In this document: positions 1 to 11,161 of the stretch, one piece after another
How the letters are laid out: the number at the start of each line of letters is the position of its first letter
How positions within the stretch are numbered: position 1 is the stretch's first letter
Source: Holtermannia corniformis
Taxonomy: Eukaryota > Basidiomycota > Tremellomycetes > Holtermanniales
DNA: 64,000 bases
Assembly (NCBI GenBank): GCA_001599935.1
Contig: BCIJ01000014.1
Span: 186,001-250,000 of the forward strand
Direction: 5' to 3'
Translations under genes and position numbers: made by a program
The notes under the pieces: model-generated
Told to the model about the DNA's origin: nothing
The model's input: only the letters and a program-made list of their open reading frames with translations
Database searches by the model: none

Positions 1-198
1 GGTCACGCTCGAGGATGAGAGCGTCTTCCAAAAGGTACGTACACTGTGAGCTTTTCAACAGAGCTAGAGGCTGACAGCGCGCAGAGACGAAAGAGCATGG
101 AACCGAAGCAGCTTGCGTTGATGACGGCCGGGAACCTTGCCAACACGTCGCGCGGGAACAGTACGTCTCGCTCGGCCGTGGCTGACCTCGGTGATTGA
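1..198 (+). CDS. 3' end of an unidentified protein-coding gene (partial at left edge)
   Basis: The first bases read as an exon (VTLEDESVFQK) ending at base 34 in front of a good donor, gtacgt. A roughly 50 bp intron holding a CTGAC branch-like site and ending in cgcgcag leads into a second open stretch rich in Lys, Arg, Ser and Asn. That stretch ends LADLGD-like at a TGA at 196-198 (visible C-terminus SAVADLGD). The gene would begin left of the window, so its family cannot be judged from about 45 residues. The assignment rests only on open frame plus matching splice signals; it could be chance. Confidence 0.35.
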
Positions 199-1113
199 CC
201 GTAATTAGTTCCCGAAGCATACGCCGCGAGCCTTGCACAGGCTCGTCGAAAGTCTCTACTCTACCAACGTGCGTCTTGGTCATACGCGACTCGCCCACTG
301 ATACAGTACATAGCCCGCGTGGGTTCCCCACTGAAAAGGGCGTACAAGGCGCCACTCCCGCCTGTCAGTGACGACGAGCACTAGCTTGCTCCGATCGTCG
401 TATGGGAGACATTGTAATCATAACGACGGTATTCTTGATGACATTGTCATGCGGGGCAGGAGCACTGCGCGCGATCCACAACAGTGGGTAGGTTTACAAA
501 GATCAAGTTGCATCTAGGCCATCGGTCGGATATTATAGACAGCAAAACATTCAAGGTGCTCTGACATTCGTCAGATCCTCGTCACACGGATGTTAAAGCC
601 ACTCACCGTACGGAAGGGAACCCTCACTTGTCCTTACGCCACATGAAGCGACCGACCGTGATGTTCCAGTTCTTCAGGCCTATCAAGCATCAGCATGACA
701 CGCCAGGGCTCTTGATGCTTAAAGCAAACCTCGCATGTTGAGCTTGACCTATCCAAGTCATCAGCAATGTGACCGGATCTTTCGCGGGAAAGACTTACCC
801 CTGGAAAGATGGTGATGCTCCGCGGCTCTGCGCAAGGTAAGCATGCAGCAGCCAGTATGAAGCGCCGCAGGGAACTGACTTGACATATAAGTCCACCCCA
901 TGATGCTTGTTGGATCTCGTTTGCGTAAAGTGAGCTGAAGACTGAACGTGCGGTGGCGGGCGATGACGGAAGGAAGGCGTGCCTAGATCACGTGAAACGC
1001 GCGCCTAAGTTTAGTCCAGCCCGCCGTTATCTTCGGGGATAACAGCGCGTGTAGGCCTGCCCGGTGAAGACGCATCTTGCGTGCATCTCTGGTTGCCTGT
1101 CCCACCAAGCGCA
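199..1113. other. Intergenic region with no recognisable gene
   Basis: No open frame here has convincing amino-acid composition or splice structure on either strand. The last part should contain the promoter and 5' leader of the Prp40 gene. At more than 900 bases it is long compared with most gaps in this window, so a non-coding RNA or a diverged gene cannot be excluded. Confidence 0.4.
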
Positions 1114-3725
1114 ATGTCGTCGCCGGCAAAGTCGCCTTTGAAAAAGCCCGGATGGGTACGTCTTCGCGCATTGGTAGTTGTGTTCGGGCGCTGACGATGG
1201 TGTAGAACGAGTACAAGAACTCGGACGGCCGCGTGTACTGGGCGCATTCTGTGACCAAAGTCTCGGTCTGGGAAAAGCCAGACGAGCTCAAGGTGTGTCG
1301 CTTGAGCGCAGGCATATGCGAGCTACTGACACACGCTCTGTAGACGCCGTTCGAAGTGAGCAGATGGCGAGAAACGACGTGGTAGCTTGACTAATTTGTA
1401 TTCAACAGCGCGCACTCAACCAGACGGTGTGGAAGCAATACACGTCAAAGGGCAGGCCGTACTATGTCAACTCCAAGACTAAAGAGACCAAGGTATGTGT
1501 CTGGTGCATCTTTTGTCAGATCGTACTGATCGCTCCTCAGTGGGAACTTCCGGAAGAACTCAAGGATCTCGAGCGGCAAGTGCAGGAAGAAGAGGACAAG
1601 AAGCGCAACAGTCAGCTTGTGACACTCAACGGGCGTGATTCGGACGATCCGTACGTCTCTTCATCTTGCACATGATCCCCAGCTGACCGCCGTAGCACTG
1701 GTTCTTATGTCGGCGATTCCGGGTCGGCCACACCCTTACCGCCCTACCTTCAGAAGGAGAAGCCATACCTCGTACCAATCACAATTCCGCCAGGAGGTTT
1801 CACATCGAGAGCCAAGGCGGAAGAGGCGTTTGTTTATCTGCTCAAACGCGAGGGAGTGGACGAGACGTGGACGTGGGATACGACGATCCGCAAGATCATT
1901 ACGGACCCGCTGTACAAGGTGCTTGATACCCTTGCGGAGAAGAAGGAGGCCTGGCAAAAGGTGAGCGGTCTTGTTGGTCCCGTCGGGCAGACGCTGACTC
2001 CACGCAGTACACGACTGGCCTTGTTGAGACACGCAACAAGGATAGAGAAACATGGCTCAACAAGCTGCGTCCGCACTTGTTCCGCGCCTTGGCAGCCAAT
2101 CGCCAGCTCAAGTCCTTCCACGGCTATGCGTCGGCGCACAAGTTCATGGCAGAGAACAAGTACTGGCGTCAGGCACCCGAAGACGACAGGCGGATGCTCT
2201 ACGAAGAATACGTGACTGGTGTGCGCCAAAAAGAAGCTGTGAGTCCACGTTTGGTATATCTCCTTGCTGACACTCGAAGGCGGCCGAACGTGACCTGCAG
2301 AAGCGCAACGTTGCAGCACTCGCCGCGCTCGTCAAGACACTCGATTTGGACGTCGCAACCCGCTGGCGTGCGGCGCACGAAATGATCCTCTCTTCGCCAG
2401 TTTTCAAGGCCGATCCTCTGCTCCAGCAGATTGACACGCTCGACATGCTTGCAGCTTACGAGGAGCGCTCACGCGAGCTCGAGCGAGAGCACGACGAGGT
2501 CTCCCGCAGGACCAACATTGAACGCGCCCGACGTGGCCGCAAGGCGCGAGACGCTTTCAAGGCGCTGTTGAGCGAACTCGTATCAGCTGGCAAGATTACG
2601 CGCAAGTCGCAGTGGAAGGAGACTCTACCGCTGTTCCAAGACGACGAGCGCTATGTTGATCTGCTGGGAATGCCGGGATCCGGACCTCTGGATCTCTGGA
2701 TGGACCTTGTGGATGACTTGGGCGAGGAGGTTGAGCGCACAGCCGAAACCCTTGAAAAGGAACTCCAGGCCGAAGACAAGACGATCACGCTCAAGACGAC
2801 GGCTGAAGAGTTCGAAACGCTCGTGAATGGTGTTTCAACCATTGTGCTGGATGAGAAGACGAGGGCGGACGTGTTCGACATGGTGCGTCATGCTTACATG
2901 CGCTTTGCCGCAGCAGAGCTGACGACATGTTAGATTCACGCCCGACTCGTCCGTGCCGCGCAAGATGAGATCCGTCGGCAAGAGCGTCGTCGCCGTCATC
3001 AGATTGACGACCTGCGCTATGCACTCGGTAAAGTCGACGCGATCGACCTTGACAAGCCGTACGACGAGGTGAGTCGTGTTGTGTTGCCGACGTGCTGCCT
3101 GCTGACCAAAAAACTCGTAGGCTCTGCCGTTGATCAAGGACTTGCCCGAGTTTACAGAGCTAGATCACGAAGACTCGCGTAAGCTGGCGTTTGACAAGTT
3201 TGTCAAGCGGCAAAAGGTACGCCTAGATGAAATCAGACATGTACCTGGTGCTGATGTGGTCGACAGGAAAAGCTACGCGAAGCAGCATCGTCCGATGGCG
3301 GTTCCGTCACCTCGCGCCGCCGTCGTGAGCCCGACTTGCGTCGCCATGCCATGGACGTCGACGACTACGACGACCGCGACCGCAAGTCCTCGCACCGCGA
3401 CCGTGAGCGTGAGCGTGAGAGGGATCGCGACAGGGACAGGTATCGTGAGCGCGAGCGCGAGCGCGATCGTGGTCACCGCTCTTCGCGCAGCGAGCGCGAT
3501 CGGGACAGGAGTGACAAAGACAAGGAGCGCGAGCGCGAGCGCGATCGCTCGGACCGCGATAGGCGTCACTCGACGCACAAGGAGCGCGAGAAGATCCGAT
3601 ATGATGATGAACCGGAAGAGGGCGAGGTCGATGACAGGCAGAGCAAGGTAAGTCGATGACGGGCTCGACGATTTTGAATTAACGTGCAACAGCGCCCTCG
3701 TTTGGACTCGGCAGAGGCAAAATGA
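1114..3725 (+). CDS. prp40: Pre-mRNA-processing protein Prp40 (WW and FF domains)
   Basis: U1 snRNP-associated splicing factor that in yeast bridges the 5' and 3' splice sites and binds the RNA polymerase II tail. Exon 1 (1114-1155) encodes MSSPAKSPLKKPGW and splices to 1206, giving the first WW domain (GRVYWAHSVTKVSVWEKP). The second WW domain (GRPYYVNSKTKETKWELP) spans exons starting at 1409 and 1541. FF-type helical repeats follow, for example ETWTWDTTIRKIITDP near 1860 and the charged block around 2346-2930. The C-terminal tail is almost entirely Arg/Asp/Glu/Ser (3380-3650), like the RS/RE tails of metazoan PRPF40. A last small exon (3693-3725) ends RPRLDSAEAK. At least eight short introns are apparent; internal junctions after exon 4 are approximate. 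It converges with the next gene. Confidence 0.92.
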
Positions 3726-4052
3726 GCATCACGTAGCATCAAATGATTCCTATGCATGCACTTGCTTGATATCTGGCAGCGGAACGAGCCACGCGCTGCA
3801 TCGCAGTCCTGATAGGAGGCGGCACGGGTCATAGTGCTCCAAGATCATTGTACGGCTGTCTGGACATGCTGCGTATCCTTGTAGTGGCTTGGCCGGGATA
3901 CGCAGCTGAAGCCGTATGCCCCCCGAAGGAGGCACCAAGCAACATCCTGGCCGGTGGGTGGGAGGGTGGAGAAGGGTGCTGAAGGACACACTCACAGAAA
4001 GTCGCTGTTGTCAGTGTTGCTTGTCAGGCTCGACCAGAGAATGCCATGCATC
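3726..4052. other. 3'-3' intergenic gap between two convergent genes
   Basis: About 330 bases between the stop codons of Prp40 and the GCFC-domain gene. It should hold both polyadenylation regions. No ORF in it looks coding. Confidence 0.5.
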
Positions 4053-6869
4053 TCAATACGTCGTTGCTGGCCCGTGCTCTAGGAACGCGGTCAAGTCTGG
4101 CGCGAGGATATTCGGTGGAATGACTGACAGCACCTGGGAAGAATGTAAGCTGTTGGTCGTATCAGAAGCGCAAGTGGTGCGACATACCCCTTGAGCTGCT
4201 TCATGGCCGCCACCGTCCCAGCATCGCGCCAACACCGGGCGCAACACTTCGGTCACAAGCCTGGAGATGAGCTCCTGAATCTCAAGAGGCGCGTAACGAC
4301 GCCACAGTAGGATGTTCTGGAGCAACTTTGTCCGCTTACGCACGTAGCGCTGCATGGCGAGGCGCGAGGCCGGGTCAAATGGAGGTGGAGGTGACGAGTC
4401 AGGGTGCGTTGCGTCTGAAATGGTTTTTGAGAGGTCAAGAAGGTGGTTGTGGAAGACCGTCAGGATCGCCCGAAGAAGATCCTGCAGGATCTGATCAGTC
4501 TTGTTCGACTTTGTCATTCACACCGCTCACCTTGAACTTGGCGCTGTCTTTGCCTGTCAGCTCCGAGATGACGTCTGCAAGATCCAACGCCTTGCGAGTC
4601 TGCTTGGCCGAGTAAGGGTCGTACGAGCCCGACTCGAAAGCCTTGATGAGCAGTGGGGCCACTGCGGAAGACACCATGGCTGCCACCAAGTCACCGTCCG
4701 ACCCAATGTCTGGCTCTTCGTCATCGTCGAGGTCCATGGCGTCCGGGCCTGTCGGGGGTGGTCTTGAGTACTTGTACAGTGCATGAAACCATCGAAAGGA
4801 CTCGAGGGTGACCGATGACTGTGCCTAGTGTTAGTATGGTAGTGCGGTAACAAAACAACTCACCCGCAAGGGTTCCCACCCGACCATCTCTCCACGGGCG
4901 TAAAATTCCCAAGCTTGCACCATAGCCAGCCCTCCGAACGCATTCTGATAGTCTTCCTCGAACTTGGTCCGCCAGTGGCCGAAGCGGACGGCGTGGCCTT
5001 GCTGTGGATCTCTGAAATCATCTGCTTTGACATCGTCAAGCAGTGCGTCCACACGCGCACCGACACTCGCTTGTGCCGCATCGTAGTCGGCGGAGTCTGC
5101 CGCCGCGAGGGTTGCGTCAGTCGAGAAGCCGTCGTCGTCATCTGTTGAAGGTGTAGCACGGCGGCGCTGACGACGAGCATCTCTCGCTGACCGACGTGCT
5201 TGGCGGACACCAGAGCGGAAGCCGGTATCGTCGAGGGGTCGGCGTACACGACCAAGCTCATCGACCTTTTCCTCCGCTGCCTGTGCTGATGGGGCCACGC
5301 CGACGAACAAAGATAGATCATCGCTGTCGTCCGCCGCTCGCCGTTTCGACACGATCTGTGCGCGCTCGTTGAAGTGATGGTATGTGTCGGCCTCGATGTC
5401 CTCTAGCTTGGGATACTGTCAAACAGTTAGTCACAATGCGCGTCACGCAAGTCTCGCACCTTTTCTTCAAGAAAGCCGCCAAGCATGTCGACCCAGCCCC
5501 GGAACTCCTCCACCCACTCGCGCTTGCCCTCGACCGTACCGACAGCCTCTCGTAATTCTGCTTCCGTCCGCTCCAAGGTCGACAGCTCGTTGATGGCCGC
5601 TTCGAGTGATTTGGTGTGCTGTTGCTGGTCGTTTTCGAGCTGCACGACGGCTGCGATTAACCGTGCTTGCGCAGCACTCAGGGAGGGTACGGATCGAGCA
5701 ATCGGGACTGTCAAGTCAGTACGAACACGACAGAGGACTGGCGCCAGCGTACTTGGGGTTGCTTTGTATTGTCTCTTCGACTTTGTCTTCTGACGAGGTG
5801 CATCCTCCTCGATGCGGCCTGAACGTCGGATTTGGGCCAATTCCCACTCGTTGGACTCCTCATCATCCTCGAGGTCGGCTTCTCTGTTCGTACCTTGTCA
5901 GCAACGTGTTTGAGAAGGCTACGAACCACGAACCTTTCGTCAATCATCTCGCCAATTTCGCCTCGAAGTCGCCTCGCGGCGATTTTGTTTGCGTTCTTCC
6001 CCAGAGGCAGGCGCGTATTGGATTCGGTGTAGTCGGCCAAGTCTGACCATTTCAGCGACATTCACCATCAGTATGACCCACCTTCGTCTCCGTCGCCCAA
6101 CTCATCCTCCTCTCTTTGCAATGTGCTCTCCGGATGTGGACCTTGCGAATCATAGACTGACATCTGGCCGTTGCCAAGTGCGATAAAGTCTTCGTTGCCC
6201 AATTCACCTCCGCTGGTGCCCAGAGCCCCACCAGCTACAGCCGCTTGTCTTTTGGCTTTCGCCGACGCAATGGCCGTCACGGACGGGATCCCTGCCGTGG
6301 TGTCCTCCACACTGTACTTGCTGCGAGCGATGTTTGACAGCCCACTGGCATCAACTGCCTCGTCATCGTCCGAGTTGACATCTTTGAGGTTGGACGACTG
6401 CCGATGCAACTGGTTTGGTGTCGCTGCTTTGAGCTCCGAGAGGTACTCGCGCGAGTATGATGGAGTGGTTACAAGAGCGGGACGGCCCCCTTCAGCATCG
6501 TCAGCCGAGCCACCAGGTGTCGTCGGTATCCGCAAAGCTTGAGAAAGCAGTGATTTCTTAGGTTTGAATGGGGTCGATTCGGTGCTCTACGAAGTGTCAG
6601 TTCACAGTAGGTATCGAACTACCCACTTCGTCACCGTCACCACCAAAGCTCAATCTGCTTCCTCCACCGATTTTCTTCTCCTTTCGCTTCTTCATCTTGC
6701 TCTGCAGCACACTTCCTAGCGGCTCGTCCTCGTCAGGCAACTTGCTCGAGCTCGCCTCGGCGGCGTCTCGCGCCAATGGAGAACTCGTTACGGTTCCATC
6801 TTCAGCGTCGAGGTCGCGCACTCGTCCGCTTTGCTTAGACCTCGCCCTTTTGATGAACGGACTTGACAT
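4053..6869 (-). CDS. GC-rich sequence DNA-binding factor-like protein (GCFC/PAXBP1 family)
   Basis: Members of this family are nuclear and linked to splicing (Ntr2/ILP1-like) or to PAX-binding chromatin work. The N-terminus (MSSPFIKRARSKQSG, start at 6869) leads to a basic stretch and the family-typical RLSFGGDGDE motif near 6660. Charged coiled-coil-like segments follow. The GCFC core is visible around 5350-4840 (DPQQGHAVRFGHWRTKFEED and AWEFYARGEMVGWEPL). The C-terminal helical part (4517-4200) contains MQRYVRKRTKLLQNILLWRR. A final exon reached through a donor in the GGHEAAQG codons ends LEHGPATTY at 4053. Several short introns interrupt it. The family call is good; the molecular role is inferred from homologs. 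Confidence 0.82.
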
Positions 6870-7049
6870 TGTGAATGTCGATAGCGTCGTTGACAGCCCA
6901 CAAGCAAGGTATTCCGCCGCGCCAGATAGGCGTCCAAGCCCAGTGTACATGGACCAATAGGCGTGCGTCCACGCGCCTATCTGTGGATCACGCCCACGGC
7001 AAAGCATCTGAAGAGCTGATTCTGCGCTGCGCAAGGTTGCTGCTAGCAT

Positions 7050-7083
7050 CTTGTACCGTGTGAGCTTGTACCGTGTGAGCTTG
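7050..7083. repeat. Perfect 15-bp tandem duplication
   Basis: The unit cttgtaccgtgtgag occurs twice back to back (7050-7064 and 7065-7079), followed by the first four bases of a third copy. It lies upstream of the GCFC-type gene, so it may be a duplicated regulatory element or a replication slip. Confidence 0.7.
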
Positions 7084-7210
7084 AAAAGTTGAGTTCTGGA
7101 TGTTTGCGGCTGAGAGATCACACTGCGCCTGTCCAACCGGTATGGAACACGTACAGAGTATCATAGACATCTATGCATAATTCCTCCCTCCACACAGCCA
7201 CACCCGGATC

Positions 7211-7456
7211 TCAATCCGAGACTCTGCTCACAGCTGCTCCTTCACCTAAGGCTTCACCGATTAGAAGCCCCGCACATGCGGCGATCATATCACTACACAT
7301 CTGCCGCTCCTCGGGGGTTTTATCCAACGTGTTAACAACATCTTTAGCAGGAGGAATGAAATCGCGCCGTAAGATGGACTTGTCGTGGTGAGTGAGAAAG
7401 TCGTCGATGGCTGTGCTCATTCGCTCTAGGTTCGTCGTGACGGCGGTCGTTGACAT
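7211..7456 (-). CDS. Hypothetical small protein (81 residues)
   Basis: An uninterrupted frame from an ATG at 7456 gives an acidic protein with regular helix-like spacing (STAIDDFLTHHDKSILRRDF, then KDVVNTLDKTPEERQMCSDM) and an Ala/Gly-rich end (LLIGEALGEGAAV). It looks more protein-like than the other ORFs nearby. I recognise no family. It may be the last exon of a longer spliced gene, since there are donor-like sites on this strand just upstream (for example gtgcgtacg near 7500). Confidence 0.35.
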   Translation of the reverse strand: MSTTAVTTNLERMSTAIDDFLTHHDKSILRRDFIPPAKDVVNTLDKTPEERQMCSDMIAACAGLLIGEALGEGAAVSRVSD

Positions 7457-9465
7457 GTTATTGCGGTCGACGTCCAAAACTTGGCTCGGGCGTACGCACC
7501 CTAAGTAGCTTCACAACAGCGAGTCTTCCACATCTAGAAGCTTTACAATCTTCCAGTACTTTTGACCTTCTCGTCTTCCCAGCGATCCTGCGGTTGACGT
7601 TGAAGCCGGGTTCACCGGATACGATCCCCTCTGGTCCGGAGACGGAACGAGAGTGCGGACGACTTCCAAGATCATTCGCAAGCATGCCCTCGGGTAATCA
7701 TCGTACATCCTGGACGCCCTACATGTTGTACATTAAGGCGCTGCAGCTTGTGGGTTGCACGCTTAGGCTAGTGTGCTCGCCGTAACGCAAAACTGGACAA
7801 ACGGCGTACTGGGGGTGATCTGACGTGAAGACCAAGGTACAATCAATCGGGCATCTTCTCGGCGAAGACCACCCTCTTCTCGTGACCGCAGGAAGCCTCT
7901 AAAAGATAAACGGTGAGTGTGCCTTCGCAACGCGTGGCAACCCCTCCGTTGAGATCGTATGGCCGACCTCATTAGCCGTACTTGATACCATCGTGACTCT
8001 AGCTTAGTACGGTGGTCGTCAACCATGTCTGAGACCCTTTCGCAAGAAACTACAGACCCGACCAGTCATCCCAGTACAACTTACGATACTCTGCTGCAAG
8101 ACTATGGCGCGTGCTTGCGGGCTCAGGGACTTGCGGCAAAACCGATCGTGGAAGGTCAGATCAGTGGAGCCACCTTTGCAAGTGCCGTTCTGCAGTACAA
8201 GAAAGCTCGATCAAAGTGTCGAGGTGTCCGTACGCGCCTGAGGGCCGAAGCACGCAGGCTCGAAAGTGGATCGGTTGCAATTGTGGTCTGGTCGCTGCTG
8301 ATTGTCACCTGGTGCAGTATCACGTATACCTGAGACGACGCTGGACAGGGCCATGGTTGATGAGTCGCACAAGTGGATACAGAAAGCCGATCGCATCCTG
8401 AGGACGCCGTGAGAGCATCTTGACTGGGCTCGGGCCTCGTTTGACTGCAATCGTCCGAACGCGAAGCGCTAGAGAGGACTCCATAGACTGCCATGCAGGA
8501 ATACGCATTCGAATCTCAAGAGTCCCTTCCAATCTAGCGCGCCATCGCTGTCGTCGGTCCGGGAAGAGAAAGGTGTACCTTGACCTTGCTTGGTATTTGC
8601 TCGAGGCCCGGGTAAACGTCGTTACATCGCAAGATGGCGCTCAATTCCATCGGTGTAAGATCATCGCAAGTCGCATTCAAGGGAGTGCATTTGAATCGAA
8701 GACAGACAGTACTCCACGCCACTGACTCCTTGCATGAAGAAGCGAGATGTGCCCAAGTCTACTCCAATGTTCAAGCAGCTTCGCATTACTCTCCGCGAAG
8801 AGTCCGTATCGGTACTCCCGACTGTAGGCCAGAGTCGTTGTAGCTACTGGCCCTCAACCCAGATAACATATCTCAATCGGACTCCGCTGAAATGATCACG
8901 GCGGGCACTTGGCGTACCCGACCTCAGCCGTTCTAGTGGCGTATTATGAGGAGCATCATTGTTCTCCTCTCCCAGGAGTCCTGTCCTCTCAGCGAGGACA
9001 ATGCATTCCTAGCGCTCTCAAGCAAGCCTTGCCCAAACGCGCGCAGTTCTTTCTAGATGTATGCTTTGCGATGCGGTGGCGCCGGCTGCAACGGAAGATT
9101 TGAGACGATCGAGTTGAGCATGCAGTTTCACCCAGACTGCAAGCGTACTTATCAACCAACCCTCGAGCTGTCGTGCCATCATCGCACTCTCCTCCCATGG
9201 TAGCGACCTTGACGTTACGAGGTGTGACCAAACGACTTCTTCGTGAACTGACAGCGCGGCGAATGTCGGCGCACGGACTCGAGTCTAATTCACGACAGGG
9301 GACCCACGAGGCCGAAAGCCATGATGGTCATTCATAGGTCCGCCATGCAAGAGCGTTCAAGTGGGAAGACTGCGATGAGTGCCACAACAAAGCCAAGCTC
9401 CAACCTCGAATCTAAACGCCACTCGACAGGAAGATATCCGTGCAAGGGACACACTCGCAGTGGTG
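7457..9465. other. Gene-poor stretch
   Basis: About 2 kb with only short ORFs. The least unlikely is a plus-strand ATG frame at 8025-8333 (103 residues; MSETLSQETTDPTSHPSTTY at the start, and a hydrophobic run VAIVVWSLLIVTWCS near the end). It has no recognisable homology and could be a relic or chance. No transposase, reverse transcriptase or terminal repeats were seen. Confidence 0.35.
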
Positions 9466-10940
9466 TCATCCGATCCTGCGATTTCGAGGACCTTTACGTT
9501 TCAGCGCTTCCTCGATGCGCCGCATCCCATCGGAGAACTGCGCTTTGTCCAGGGAGCCAGGTTGGTCCTTGTCACTGACCGCCTGCCTGCGTTGCTTAAG
9601 CCTCGATACGGCTCATGACTGATCGAAACGTACCAGATGTCTCGGAGGACTGTCATACTTAGGCGACTGCTTGCCCACACGACCCTCACGACACTCGCGA
9701 GTATTCTGTCTTGTACGCCATCGGCCGCCGATACGCGCTTCCATCCTTGCTCCCGCGTCTTACCCTTACGCTCAAGATGTACGCCTTTAGCCAGGGCATC
9801 GTTCTGCGCGCGCACCAGTGCATCAAACGTGTCGTCATATCTCGCCGTCTGGATCTGTACGGGTGATGGCCGTGGTGCAATGGGCGGCGGGAGTGTGCGC
9901 TTACGGATGGCATAGGAGATCTCGGGTTGTGTTTTGACAGGGATGGGAACAGATAGCGAGGACGAGCTGATGGAGTGTGTCAGGGATGGTCGACGTACCG
10001 CATACGGCGGTTGTGGGGAAGGACGACGCTCGGGCAGTTTTGTCGGTGATGGGATGTTGGCGATGGGCACAGGGGGAGGCGGTGGTTTGCGATAATTCGC
10101 TGAAGGGAGTGATCGGACGGTAGAGGAGGACGCGACGGACGAGACGGAGGATTTGCGGGCTGGCAGCGCGGGTGCTTGAGTTGGGCTACGGGGTGCCGGT
10201 GCTGACGACCCGCGGTGTTCCCGCGTGTGCGCTTTGATGGCTGGAACATCCAGTGTTGCCCGTCCAGAGGATTCACCCTCGCCATCCGAGCTGAGCGAGA
10301 CGGAAGCCCAAGATGATGTGCTGAGGTTATGAGTGTGTTTGGTGGTGTTCGTGCTCGGGCGTGGCGGTATCTGAGGCGCTGCCGAAGGTGTTGGTGACAG
10401 TTGGGGCCGCGCTGGAAGTTTTGGTGGAGTCACGGGTGGTATAGATGTACTACTGCCAGACGTACGCCGAGCTAGAGACGGTTTGCGAGTAGGGTATGAT
10501 ATAGGGATCGGTGATGGGGATTGAGCTGCGAAACTGAGTGATGGAGAGCGTCGTGGAGACCGGGCTGTTGGATACTGTGGTGTTGGTTGGGTGATGGACA
10601 AGGTTGGCGCGGAAGTGACCGATGGAGTCACTGGCAAGGTTGTCGGAGGCCGGGGACCAGGCGACTTGACAGGCCGCAGCGCCGGGATTGCTGCGAGGGC
10701 AATAGCCGTCGGTGAGGTGGATGGCGAGCCGTGACCATTCCCAGTGTTGTAGCTATTGTGTCGAGTACGATTAGAGTAGGGTGTAGCCATCGGACCGACG
10801 CCGTTGGTACCAGCCATACCTACCAAGGCGATCGGTTGACCATAGTCCTTTCGCGGCTTGCTTGGACCGGCGGGGGTAGACGACAACGGACCGGCTGTAG
10901 CGGCCTCCAACGCCTGGATACGGTCCTTGAGGGTTGTCAT
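9466..10940 (-). CDS. C-terminal EH-domain adaptor protein (Irs4/Tax4-like)
   Basis: Start chosen at 10940 (MTTLKDRIQALEAATAG), because homologs begin with a comparable short helix and the upstream frame uses no ATG. Residues of about 40-370 are Pro/Ser/Thr-rich and disordered, with SH3-ligand-like PPLPARK/PALPARK motifs. The C-terminus carries the Irs4-type EH region. RILASVVRVVWASSRLSMTV is followed by RDIW; after a short intron the frame resumes QAVSDKDQPGSLDKAQFSDG and ends LKRKGPRNRRIG at 9466. The EF-hand-like DKDQPGSLD loop is visible. EH domains bind NPF peptides. In yeast, Irs4 and Tax4 promote phosphoinositide phosphatase activity, autophagy and cell-wall signalling; that role is inferred here. 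Divergent from the Rrg9 gene. Confidence 0.75.
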
Positions 10941-11161
10941 GCCGGTCGAGCTTCCCGCAAGAGACTGGCGTAGGGTGTACAACTGCAGCCGACGTCTGCT
11001 CTGCGGCTCATCCACCGCTCATACCAACTATCCTCGTTCTCGGACATCCGGCCCCGATCGGAGGTCCGCGCGCACTAATTGTTCAGTCGAGGTCGTCTTG
11101 CAAGTGCGATGTTGCACCGCACAAGCACATTTGCTACTGCAACTTCTTGTCCGAGGTGACA

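Noticed and set aside
3273..3689. Long minus-strand ORF of Val/Ala/Leu/Arg opposite the Prp40 tail
   Set aside because: It is a shadow of the repetitive Arg/Asp/Glu coding region on the plus strand; composition follows the repeat.
9501..9620. Unspliced C-terminus of the EH-domain protein
   Set aside because: Continuing past RDIW without splicing destroys the EF-hand-like loop; using the gtacgtt donor and the next acceptor restores SDKDQPGSLDKAQF.
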